Shown piece after piece: positions 54,875-64,000 of a stretch of 64,000 nt of DNA. A program made the position numbers and the translations under genes. Under the pieces are notes generated by a model that did no database searches, was not told where the DNA came from, and was given only the letters and a program-made list of their open reading frames with translations. The stretch's first letter is position 1. Each line of letters begins with the position of its first letter. The DNA comes from Trifolium pratense (taxonomy: Eukaryota; Streptophyta; Magnoliopsida; Fabales; Fabaceae): positions 44,290,856-44,354,855 of the forward strand of contig NC_060063.1 of NCBI RefSeq assembly GCF_020283565.1, given 5' to 3'.

Positions 54875-55914
54875 TGTTGGGTTTTTGTATATTGGCTACA
54901 TTTTGCAAAAACATATTTTAGCCAAGTGTTGAGACGAATGTGCTGACCCCAAGTGTTGTGACAAATGTTGGTACACTTTGGAACAACACCTGACTCTGTA
55001 TCGTACGCGCCAGCTAGCGGGTTTAAATTTCTACTCAATCTTTTGAAGATCTGTTTAAAGAATTGTTTCAAGGTTTCTTACAGAGGAAGGCGCACGTGTT
55101 TAATGTGTTTCATGAGGCAGCCAAACCCTAGTTTTATTTTCCAAAGGAATTATATTTTTGGAAAATATATTTTTGCAGTTCAAAAATATAACTATTGTTT
55201 TCAAAAATATATCACTGCTGCCGCAATTCTAGAAGCCCTAATTTTGTCTTGAAGCCCAAGTCATTCTACTGCTATAAATACGAAGGCAAACATATGGTTT
55301 CAAGGATCTAAAACCGTGTTCTTACAAAGCGTGTGTTATTAGGGTTTTAGAGTGTTAATTGTGAGCCTTTCTTGTATCTCATTGATGCAAGCTTAGGACC
55401 TGTGTTTTACTGAGTTGTAATTGTGAACTTCTCCTAAGCTTTGAAGTATGGAGATTGTTCTATTGTGTTGTGTGGTTTGCTCGCAAGCTTTTAAGCAAGA
55501 GTGAATCCTAGTTTCTTAGGAGTGTGTCTCCACCGGTTGTGATCGTTGAAGTTTATAACAACGCTGTCTGTGTTGTTAAGGTGGGAATTGGGACGGGGTC
55601 TCATATCTAGGAGTTCCTAGGTAGAAGTGTCATTGGGTAGTGATTAAGTGAGAAGTTGTAAACGGGTGAGTTTAGCTTCGAAGTAATACTGCTGATAGTG
55701 GACTTCATTCCTGGATTGGTATCCCCCAGAGTAGGCTTTAGGCTGAACTGGGTTAACAACTCTTGTGTGTTATTTACTTTATTGCTTTTATTGTTTTATG
55801 TTAAGTACTCTGTTTATAGACAAGTGTTGGCGCACCGGTAACAACATCTGTCTACAACAGACAAGTGTTGATACACCTTGATCAACACCTGTCCACTGTG
55901 TGCCAGGAATTTCA
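54875..55914 (+). repeat. 5' LTR of element 2
   Basis: 1040 bp, TG...CA. TATA box TATAAATA at 55273-55280. The 3' part shares GGGACGGGGTCTCAT and TGGATTGGTATCCCCCAGAG with element 1. Confidence 0.93.
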
Positions 55915-55916
55915 AT

Positions 55917-55928
55917 TGGCATCAGAGC
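55917..55928 (+). other. primer-binding site, element 2
   Basis: TGGCATCAGAGC, initiator-Met tRNA type, with the same T-to-C difference as in element 1. Confidence 0.85.
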
Positions 55929-55983
55929 AGGCACCCTGTTCTGAATTTTAGGGTGAGCTCCAGGGAAACTTTTTCTGGCAAGG

Positions 55984-57144
55984 ATGGACAAAGAAGGAGG
56001 GTTTGTTACCAGACCACCTCTTCTGGTTGGTGCTTCAAACTATGACTATTGGAAGTCCCGCATGATGGCCTTCCTAAAACAAATTGATAGCAAAACATGG
56101 AAGGCAGTTCTGAGAGGGTGGACTCCACCTGTGAAGATGGACAAAGATGGTAAACCAACTCTTGAGTTAAAATCTGCTGAAGAATGGTCCAAAGAAGAGG
56201 ATGCGCTTGCTCTTGCAAACTCAAAAGCATTATACGCATTGTATAATGGTGTTGACAAGCACATATTCAGACTCATCAAAAAGTGTGTCTCTGCTAAGGA
56301 AGCTTGGAACATCCTTGAAACTGTTCATGAAGGTACCTCTAAAGTGAAGATGTCAAGGCTACAACTCCTAACCACTAAGTTTGAAAATCTTAGAATGAAT
56401 GATGATGAAACCATTCAGGAGTTTCACATGACCTTACTTGACTATGATAATCAGTTTGATGCCTTGGGAGAAAAGGTTCCTGAAGAGAAATTGGTAAGGA
56501 AGATGCTTAGGTCCCTTCCTAAGAAGTTTGATATGAAGGTCACCGCTATAGAAGAAGCCAAAGATATCACAGAAATGAAGTTGGATGAACTGGTTGGTTC
56601 ATTACAAACTTACGAGGTGGCTACAAATGAAAGGATGAATAAGAAGACCAAGAACATTGCCTTTGTCTCGAATTCTGAGGAAGAAGATCAACAGAGTGAC
56701 ACGGAGTCTGAGAATAGCATCTCTGATGCAATGGTTCTTCTAGGAAAACAATTTAATAAGGTGCTAAAAATAATGGACAAACGTCCAGAGACAAGTGCAG
56801 CTGACACTGGTCGCAACACTTACAGAAATTTCAGAAAACCTATGTCAGATGAGAAGACAGCTCTTAATAAAAGTGTCCAATGTCTTGAATGTGAAGGGTA
56901 TGGACACATTAGAACTGAATGTGCAACCTTCTTGAAGAAACAGAAAAAGGGGTTAACTGTTTCATGGTCAGATGAGGACTCTGAAGGAGAAGCTGACACT
57001 GCAAAATCTATCCATGCACTGACAGGTGTATGTACATCTGACACTGAATCATGTGATGAGGAGCTAACCTTTGATGAACTTGCTGAGTCATACAAGGAGC
57101 TGTGTCTAAGGAGTGAAGAAGTCTGCAGAATCTCAGAAAAATAA
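55984..57144 (+). pseudogene. gag of element 2, ended by a nonsense codon
   Basis: 386 codons from ATG: DUF4219/UBN2-type Gag, and a CX2CX4HX4C zinc knuckle (CLECEGYGHIRTEC) at about residue 300. It stops at TAA (57142-57144), where element 1 has CAA in the same place (EKQK). The frame goes on unchanged after the stop into 57145-59421, so one C-to-T change breaks the gag-pol frame. Confidence 0.88.
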
Positions 57145-59421
57145 AAGGAGACAATCTCAAAGTTGCAAACTGAAAGAATTGTCAATCTAACAAAAATCTC
57201 TGAGATTGGTGTCAAGTGTGAAGAAGGGTTGAAAACAATTGAGGAGCAGAAGGCAATCATCACCAATCTGGAAACAGATAAGCTTGAGCAACTAGCAGAA
57301 ATATCTAAGCTGAATGAAGAGGTAACTGAATTGAACTCTCATCTTGAGAATCTAAAGAAGCATGTTGTTATGTTATTTAAAGGAACTGACCTAGATGAAA
57401 TCCTAGAAAAACTACCTACCCCTAGTAGAGCCAAAACAGGCATTGGGTATGAGTATAAAAGTGTTAATAGAATTAAGGATTACAACAAAGATGGAAAATA
57501 TATGCCTGAGAAAAGTAAGCAACCCTCTCCAACAATGTATGGAAAAATGTCACCACACTTGTCCACCGGACATCATACTACACACAGACAAGTGTTACCA
57601 CATATGGCTCCACATCGTCAAAGAAGGCAAAATCCTAAATTTATACCAAGGCATAAAAGAAAATATCGTTCATGGAGATGTCATCACTGTGGAAGAAAGG
57701 GGCACATAAGACCTTACTGCTATAAGTTATATGGGTATCCAAATGAAACTATTCAAGAGAAACTTGATCCATCCATAACTAATGCAAAGAAGGAGTGGAA
57801 ACAAAAGGTTGATGTAACCAACACCAAGGGTTGTGTAGCTGAAAGTTGTGAGAAAAGCTTGATTGCTCACACTTCTCTTAGAACCTCATCAAAAGAAGAT
57901 TGGTACTTTGATAGTGGTTGTTCTAAACATATGACCGGTGTTGAAAAATATTTGATGGATATAAAATCCTATGCAACAAGTTTTGTAACATTCGGAGATG
58001 GAGCTAAAGGAGAAATTAAGGGTATAGGAAGGCTGATTGACAATGGTCTACCTAAACTTGAAAATGTTCTTATTGTAAAAGGGCTAACTGCTAATCTAAT
58101 TAGTATACGCCAACTATGTGATCAAGGCATGCAAGTCAACTTTACAAAAAATGAATGTCTTGTTAGCAATGATGAAGGTGACATCCTGATGAAGGGTGTT
58201 AGATCAAAGGATAATTGTTACTTGTGGGTTCCTCTAGAAGAAGTTAATGTATCTACATGTCTCTTAACAAAAGAAGATGAGGTTAAGTTGTGGCACCAAA
58301 AACTAGGACATCTTAACCTGAGGAGTATGAAAAGAGGTATATATGAGGAAGCTATCAGAGGCTTACCAAACTTACAAATACAGGAAGACAACATCTGTGG
58401 CGAATGTCAGATTGGCAAGCAAACCAAAGTGTCGCACCAAAAGCTACAACACTTGTCCACTTCTAGAGTTCTTGAGCGACTACACATGGACTTGATGGGT
58501 TCTATGCAAGTTGAAAGCCTTGGAGGTAAGAAATATGTTTTTGTTGTTGTTGATGATTTCTCTAGATACACTTGGGTTAACTTCATTAGGCAAAAATCTG
58601 AAACCTTTGATGAATTCAAAGATCTTTGCTTACAACTTCAAAAAGAAAACGACTGTGGTATTTTAAGAATTAGAAGTGACCATGGAAAGGAGTTTGAAAA
58701 CTCTAAATTTGCTGAGTTTTGTGCTAGCTCGTTACAAAATGGTGTGGTTGAGAGAAAGAACAGAACTTTACAAGAATCTGTTAGGGTTATGTTACATGCC
58801 AAAAACCTTCCTTATAAATTTTGGGCTGAAGCTATGAATACTGCATGTTACATCCATAATAGAGTAACATTAAGAACAGGTACTGCAACAACACTGTGTG
58901 AACTATGGAAGAACAGAAAGCCTACTGTAAAATATTTCCATGTGTTCAGATCAAAATGTTACATCTTGGCCGATAGAGAACCTAGGAGGAAATTGGATCC
59001 CAAAAGTGATGAGGGAATATTTCTAGGTTATTCAACCAACAGCAGAGCCTATAGAGTTTTCAATTCTAGAACGAAAACCATGATGGAATCAATCAATGTC
59101 GTAATTGATGATACTGATTTGACAAGTATAGATTCAGCTGAAGAGACAGATGTAGTCACACCTGTCCCAACACCAGATGATGATCAAGCTGAATCTGATT
59201 CTGTTCAAGACTTTGAGCCTAATACAGAGAATTTGAGACCAAACAAAGGTCCATCAATCAGAGTTCAGAAGAACCACTCAAAGGAAATCTCTATTAGAAA
59301 TCCTGACCAAGGAGTTACCATAAGAAGATCTACATATGTAATTCTCAAGAATTTGAAAGAAGAAGCTCAATCTGGAAAGTTAAGGGGCAAGCTAAGTATT
59401 TGCCTATTTAAAGAATTGTAG
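57145..59421 (+). pseudogene. rest of gag-pol of element 2: protease and integrase, RT deleted
   Basis: In frame with gag after the nonsense codon. Second zinc knuckle CHHCGRKGHIRPYC (about 57679); protease DSG (about 57910); integrase zinc region from WHQKLGH (about 58283); catalytic D at about 58490 and 58678, and E at 58750. The spacing D to E is 23 residues, where element 1 has 35: twelve codons just before NGVVERKNR are missing, which should disable the integrase core. After the integrase C-terminal part (GVTIRRS) the frame jumps to the last residues of RNase H (KLRGKLSICL). Stop is TAG in a CAG TTA context. Confidence 0.88.
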
Positions 59422-59427
59422 CAGTTA
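59419..59427 (+). promoter_or_regulatory. TAG-CAG-TTA readthrough context at the end of pol
   Basis: Fits UAG-CAR-YYA. The env-like frame is in the same frame and open from the first codon after the stop, as in element 1. Confidence 0.8.
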
Positions 59428-60123
59428 CTGCATGTAACGCGTGCAACCGCCTCTTTTTCCTCTCTTCATTGTATGGTGCACGCTAATCAAGGGAAATGTG
59501 ATATGAACTCTTCTGCTAAAGTTAATGTTAATGTTGGTACTTTTGGTAAAGTCATGATTGACTATGTGATTGATTGGCTCAAGAAAACCGTTCTTGAGAC
59601 TAATGTTGTGCAAGATGTTGACACATCTTTGGCCCGAGAGAATACACAAGGTGAAACTATTCCTGAAATCCCCGAACAGGTGACTATTCCTAGAAATGAA
59701 AATGGCCAGGTGATGACTGATAATAAGGAAGAAGTGTCCGACGAACACACTGATGTTAATTCCCCATCTAATGAGAAAAATTGTTTGAACTTGAAGAAGT
59801 TCATATTGGTTGATTGGTCCATAGAAGTGGAGGATGGACTATTCATGACAAGGTGTTTAATAGATCGGTCCATTATTATTCAGGCGTGTAGCTTTGGTGA
59901 TGATTTGTTGTATGGTTTGATTTATTTTCAAACCTATATTAACCTGTTGCACCTAGAATGTGGAGTGTGTGCAAAGGTCATTATGTTGTGTCTGAAGTTG
60001 GTTGAGGAGTTTTCTAGTTTGAATTCCGCTGCATTTATATCTGATGGAAAACTCATGGTGGTTTTGGGTGCTGAGTATGCAAAACTATGTTGTTCTTTGA
60101 AGATGTATCCCTTGGTGTGGTGA
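59422..60123 (+). CDS. env-like readthrough frame of element 2
   Basis: 233 codons open in frame with pol, ending TGA at 60121-60123; the first ATG is at 59473. The first half has VGTFGKVMIDYVIDWLKKTV and an acidic Ser/Thr-rich part. The second half (FILVDWSIEVEDGLFMTRCL and on) is hydrophobic in places and does not match the env-like region of element 1, so a rearrangement or deletion is likely after about codon 125. No function is known. Confidence 0.6.
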   Translation, partial: QLLHVTRATASFSSLHCMVHANQGKCDMNSSAKVNVNVGTFGKVMIDYVIDWLKKTVLETNVVQDVDTSLARENTQGETIPEIPEQVTIPRNENGQVMTDNKEEVSDEHTDVNSPSNEKNCLNLKKFILVDWSIEVEDGLFMTRCLIDRSIIIQACSFGDDLLYGLIYFQTYINLLHLECGVCAKVIMLCLKLVEEFSSLNSAAFISDGKLMVVLGAEYAKLCCSLKMYPLVW

Positions 60124-62273
60124 TACTCGATGAGAGGTCCAACTAACTTGTTAGAGATGCCAAAGATACTTGAGGGTGATCTCAAGTCCACTCAAAAAGG
60201 CACTCATGTATGAGTTTGTTGAAGTGAGATCTGTAGGATGCTATCAGCAATTTATTTTTGTTTCAACCTAAAAGCCAACCCCTAGTGGCTTTGATAAAAG
60301 ATCTCCTAGTATGTTCCTTGAAAAGGGAACTGATGTCTTCCCAAATGTTGGAACATCTGACCAGCATATTATGCAGTTATTAAGGGGGAGTCCTTAATCT
60401 GAAGTTGGAAGACCTTGAAGACATGACAGACTCAATATCTTGACATCTTTATATTGAGAATTTATTTTTCTTAATATGTCTAGTGGTATTTCTCTGAAAC
60501 AGGATGAAGGTTGTTTACTCTAAAGTCTATGAGAGCATGGAATTCTTGTTCTGTTGTAGTAAAAAGAACTTCAAGGGATTATGAACATTGGAGCTGTTTC
60601 AACTCATGTTCAATGGTTAATTGTTATCTGTACTTTGGAGCGTCATCCAAATTACCTAGGATGAGCATTTTAGTTAGTTCAAGCAAGGAGGAGTTATTAT
60701 TCTTTGAAGCAAAAGATTATTGTTCTTTGGTATTGAAAGTTGATCAACTACTGATGGTTGATTCTCTTGTGTCCCCTTGCTATTGTTAATTATGATGGTG
60801 CTTCCACTAAAACCACAAGTGAGTTGCTGCTGATTCACTCGTGGAACTCGTCCCTAAGACGGATGTTGTGTCAGATGTTGATACATCTATGACACTGGAG
60901 ACAAATGTTGTACCATGTGTAGGTACATCTGCTCAGCCAATGGTTGGTACTCTCACTAGGAAGCAGATGAAAATTCTTATGTTCTGAATGTGTTTCTGAT
61001 ATTGTGTGCTCATATATGTGATATTCAGAAGTGATTACTACTAGTATATGTGACTATTTCAGACCTGTTTCTGAAACTTCTGGTTTGAAGTTCTTATGTG
61101 ATTGTTGAAGATGGATTTGGTATATGCCTCTTGAAGTTGAAACTAGTTAATCTTTATCTGTGTGTGTGTAACTCTGAGCTAGATGTCCTGGACATTATGT
61201 CACCTGATAGGAAGAAAGATGACATGTAAGTGTTCCTTCTTAGATGATGTCTCTTTCATGATGTGCAAACAAGGGGGAAATGTCTGATGTGGTGGATATG
61301 ATATGGTTCCTCAACTACTAATTTATATATGATGAGGTATGTATCCCATTGTGTTATCTTCGGTTGTAGTAGCTCTGTGCACAAAGTGGTTGATGTGCTG
61401 AAGATAATATAGGTCTATGCCTTATGACTTATGATCTTCATGCTATACTGTTGGAGTTTGGTTACGGTATTGTGGATAAAAGCTCGCATGTTCTCTTTCC
61501 ACTACTTTTGCTCTCCGCATCTTTTGTGGGCTAGGCCCTGGATTTCTAGCACCTGTGTGTGCATTTTGGTCTGTAATAATTTCACCCTGACACTTCTATT
61601 GTCTGCTACCCTATGATTTCCTATGCATGATGTTTGTCTAAATTGTGGCTAAAAAGGGGGAGTAGTGTGTAGTGTGTGACAAGTGTGTGGACAGATGTTC
61701 TCACATCTGGACATCTGGTGACTGTTTTTGTGCTAATGTTCGTATGCTCGTATTGAGGGGGAGTGTGAGTAATATGCATGTACTGAGGGGGAGTAGTAAA
61801 TATTCTTTCTCTATCTGATGTTCGTACGCATGAATTCAGGGGGAGTGTGAGTGATATTATCTCTTGATCGCCTGAATGTATTTGTTGACAAATGTTGTGC
61901 CAAGTGTTATGGCACCTGACTATCGAGTCCACTATCCACTATGACTGAGAATTTAATTTTCTCAGATGTTTATGGGAATTTATTTTTCCCTGTTGTTCTT
62001 ATGATGAATGGATGCGCTTTAACTATTAGGAGTTTATTTCTCCTACTTCTTAGCATCTACTATGGGAGTTTATTTCTCCCTTGTGTTGTTCCATGAGGCT
62101 AGTTGTTTTATTATTCCGCTGTTGCATTGCCTCTGATGCTACTTACCTCTCTTGGAAGTAGTTTTATTATGTGTTACTTTCTTTCCTAGTTGTATGATCA
62201 TGTTGACTCGAAGGAAAGGTAATACTGTATCTCTCTATATACTGGTCTAATATTGTTTTAGCCAAAATTTGCC
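60124..62273 (+). other. long 3' non-coding tail of element 2
   Basis: No domain is recognisable in the short frames. It has repeated GGGGGAG purine tracts (about 60384, 61271, 61656, 61756, 61787, 61839) and the hairpin series listed separately. Confidence 0.6.
60451..62080 (+). other. five small hairpins with TTTATTT loop, element 2
   Basis: ATATTGAGAA/TTCTTAATAT (60451-60477), CTGAGAA/TTCTCAG with loop TTTAATT (61945-61965), GGGAA/TTCCC (61974-61990), TAGGAG/CTCCTA (62027-62045), GGGAG/CTCCC (62064-62080). Arms vary but pair; loops are the same as in element 1 except one. Confidence 0.75.
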
Positions 62274-62284
62274 AAAGGGGGAGA
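62274..62284 (+). other. polypurine tract, element 2
   Basis: AAAGGGGGAGA, one base before the 3' LTR, identical to that of element 1. Confidence 0.9.
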
Positions 62285-62285
62285 T

Positions 62286-63325
62286 TGTTGAGTTTTTGTA
62301 TATTGGCTACATTTTGCAAAAACATATTTTAGCCAAGTGTTGAGACGAATGTGCTGACCCCAAGTGTTGTGACAAATGTTGGTACACTTTGGAACAACAC
62401 CTGACTCTGTATCGTACGCGCCAGCTAGCGGGTTTAAATTTCTACTCAATCTTTTGAAGATCTGTTTGAAGAATTGTTTCAAGGTTTCTTACAGAGGAAG
62501 GCGCACGTGTTTAATGTGTTTCATGAGGCAGCCAAACCTTAGTTTTATTTTCCAAAGGAATTATATTTTTGGAAAATATATTTTTGCGGTTCAAAAATAT
62601 AACTATTGTTTTCAAAAATATATCACTGCTGCCGCAATTCTAGAAGCCCTAATTTTGTCTTGAAGCCCAAGTCATTCTACTGCTATAAATACGAAGGCAA
62701 ACATATGGTTTCAAGGATCTAAAACCGTGTTCTTACAAAGCGTGTGTTATTAGGGTTTTAGAGTGTTAATTGTGAGCCTTTCTTGTATCTCATTGATGCA
62801 AGCTTAGGACCTGTGTTTTACTGAGTTGTAATTGTGAACTTCTCCTAAGCTTTGAAGTACGGAGATTGTTCTATTGTGTTGTGTGGTTTGCTCGCAAGCT
62901 TTTAAGCAAGAGTGAATCCTAGTTTCTTAGGAGTGTGTCTCCACCGGTTGTGATCGTTGAAGTTTATAACAACGCTGTCTGTGTTGTTAAGGTGGGAATT
63001 GGGACGGGGTCTCATATCTAGGAGTTCCTAGGTAGAAGTGTCATTGGGTAGTGATTAAGTGAGAAGTTGTAAACGGGTGAGTTTAGCTTCGAAGTAATAC
63101 TGCTGATAGTGGACTTCATTCCTGGATTGGTATCCCCCAGAGTAGGCTTTAGGCTGAACTGGGTTAACAACTCTTGTGTGTTATTTACTTTATTGCTTTT
63201 ATTGTTTTATGTTAAGTACTCTGTTTATAGACAAGTGTTGGCGCACCGGTAACAACATCTGTCTACAACAGACAAGTGTTGATACACCTTGATCAACACC
63301 TGTCCACTGTGTGCCAGGAATTTCA
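62286..63325 (+). repeat. 3' LTR of element 2
   Basis: 1040 bp; TATA box at 62684-62691. About five substitutions from the 5' LTR, including G/A at the sixth base. Confidence 0.93.
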
Positions 63326-63480
63326 GTATTATTATAAATTTTTTAAGGTAGTTTACGAGAAAACAACTTATAAATATACGATTTTTGTTAGTGAAAATGT
63401 ACAAATTAACATAAAAATTTATTTATTTGTATAAGTTATATTTTCATAAGCTTAAAAATAATTCAAATGCAAACAAACTG

Positions 63481-63884
63481 TTAGTCCAATCAACACTACC
63501 AATTTAGCAAGCTAAAAAAAAAACTCCAACAATTTAACTAATGTAACAAAGGTAACAATGTTATTATTAAAATAATTTTTTTTTTAAAAAAAAAACTAAT
63601 GTCTAATGTAACAATGTATTTTTTTCTTATTTGGAAAAAAAAACTAATGTAAACATCGTTGCTAATGTTAGAGAAAAAAAATACTTCCTTCTTTTATAAA
63701 AATAAAGAAAAGAAGAAAAAAGTAATTCAATAAATACTGTGACCCCGTTAATAAATGTGGGATTAGAACCTTTGTAATCTGCTGTTTAGTTGTAATCTAA
63801 AGGATTATCAATATTTTAATCGCATGGCTAATACATTGCAGCAGAGGTGGCAGCAGATAGAATTGCAGCAGATGATCCAAATTG
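63481..63884. other. right part of the nested host element
   Basis: AT-rich, no gene. The end has repeated GCAGCAGA motifs (63839-63874) that mirror the CTGCTGC motifs at 54055-54105. Confidence 0.5.
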
Positions 63885-64000
63885 TTTTACTTATCCACAC
63901 ACAAAAAATATTTCATATAATTAATATAATGAATCGGAATTTGAACATTGATATATATATTCTTTTTTTTGGTTACAACATTGATATATATATATTCATT
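63885..64000. repeat. segmental duplication, copy 2, right part
   Basis: Resumes the match to 43940-44030 (TTATCCACACACAAAAAATA and on). A small insertion (TTCTTTTTTTTGGTTACAAC, about 63960-63980) and a TA run follow. It continues past the window. Confidence 0.85.

Larger units (their letters stand above)
54875..63325 (+). mobile_element. complete SIRE/Maximus-like Ty1/copia retrotransposon (element 2)
   Basis: LTRs 54875-55914 and 62286-63325 (1040 bp each) with about 5 differences; exact target duplication GTATT (54870-54874 and 63326-63330). The layout is as in element 1, and the proteins are clearly related, but the LTRs differ widely, so it is a sister family. RT and almost all RNase H are deleted, and gag carries a nonsense codon. 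Confidence 0.93.
54796..63480. mobile_element. MITE split by element 2
   Basis: Left part 54796-54874 and right part 63331-63480 are inverted copies (TTATTTTTAAGCTTATG and ATACAAATAAATAA shared). Element 2 with its GTATT duplication sits between them. Confidence 0.65.
54043..63884. mobile_element. large nested insertion with 9-bp target duplication
   Basis: Flanked by TTTTATTTA (54034-54042) and TTTTACTTA (63885-63893), one mismatch. Ends are similar inverted repeats: CGATCCGGATCCTCTGCTGC on the left, CAATTTGGATCATCTGCTGC read from the right. The 9-bp duplication points to a Mutator-like host element, about 1.4 kb before other elements entered it. Confidence 0.68.

Noticed and set aside
54965..55252. 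95-codon frame, repeated at 62376-62663
   Set aside because: The same frame in both LTRs of element 2; it is LTR sequence, and reads through the promoter region without any domain.

Overview
The window is plant nuclear DNA: AT-rich, spliced genes with GT-AG introns, telo-box leaders, Ty1/copia retrotransposons, MITEs, a Helitron and a CACTA element. The repeat types and the gene sequences look like a legume of the clover/medic/pea group; that placement is an inference from pattern, not from a search.

Three host genes look intact. (1) 2570-4384 (+), an intronless membrane-anchored proline-rich DUF4408/DUF761 protein. (2) 20545-21102 (+), an intronless TIM23-type subunit of the mitochondrial inner-membrane import channel. 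(3) 28536-36035 (-), a 19-exon gene for the E2 subunit (dihydrolipoyllysine acetyltransferase) of mitochondrial pyruvate dehydrogenase, whose exons join in frame into a 533-residue protein. Genes 2 and 3 both make mitochondrial proteins and both carry an AAACCCTAA telo-box just upstream of the start codon. Gene relics include the 3' end of an M1-type aminopeptidase (5.07-5.25 kb and 14.03-14.13 kb, split by a retrotransposon), two C-terminal exons of pyruvate,phosphate dikinase (44.15-44.43 kb), and two LINE RNase H domains (18.5-19.2 and 36.8-37.3 kb).

The rest is mostly transposon. Two complete SIRE/Maximus-like copia elements (5643-13903, TSD GAAGC; 54875-63325, TSD GTATT) have almost identical LTRs, so both inserted recently. 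Both have lost reverse transcriptase by in-frame deletion, both keep a UAG-CAR-UUA leaky-stop context between pol and an env-like frame, and both carry in the 3' non-coding part a series of small hairpins in which the stem sequence changes but pairing and a UUUAUUU loop are kept. Two solo LTRs with exact target duplications lie at 14280-14797 and 17231-18286.

From 14.8 to 28 kb there are nested Mutator-like elements, a MITE split by a solo LTR, an element with inverted C/G-rich minisatellite arrays, and an 0.8 kb near-perfect inverted repeat. From 38 to 43 kb a gypsy-type LTR is split by a TTA-target element and followed by a hAT-type element. From 45.6 to 51.7 kb a degenerate Helitron helicase gene is interrupted by a truncated CACTA element, which itself holds a tandem pair of 398-bp palindromes and a LINE fragment. 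From 53 kb to the end lies a second copy of the 43.1-44.0 kb segment, opened by a large nested insertion that includes the second copia element.
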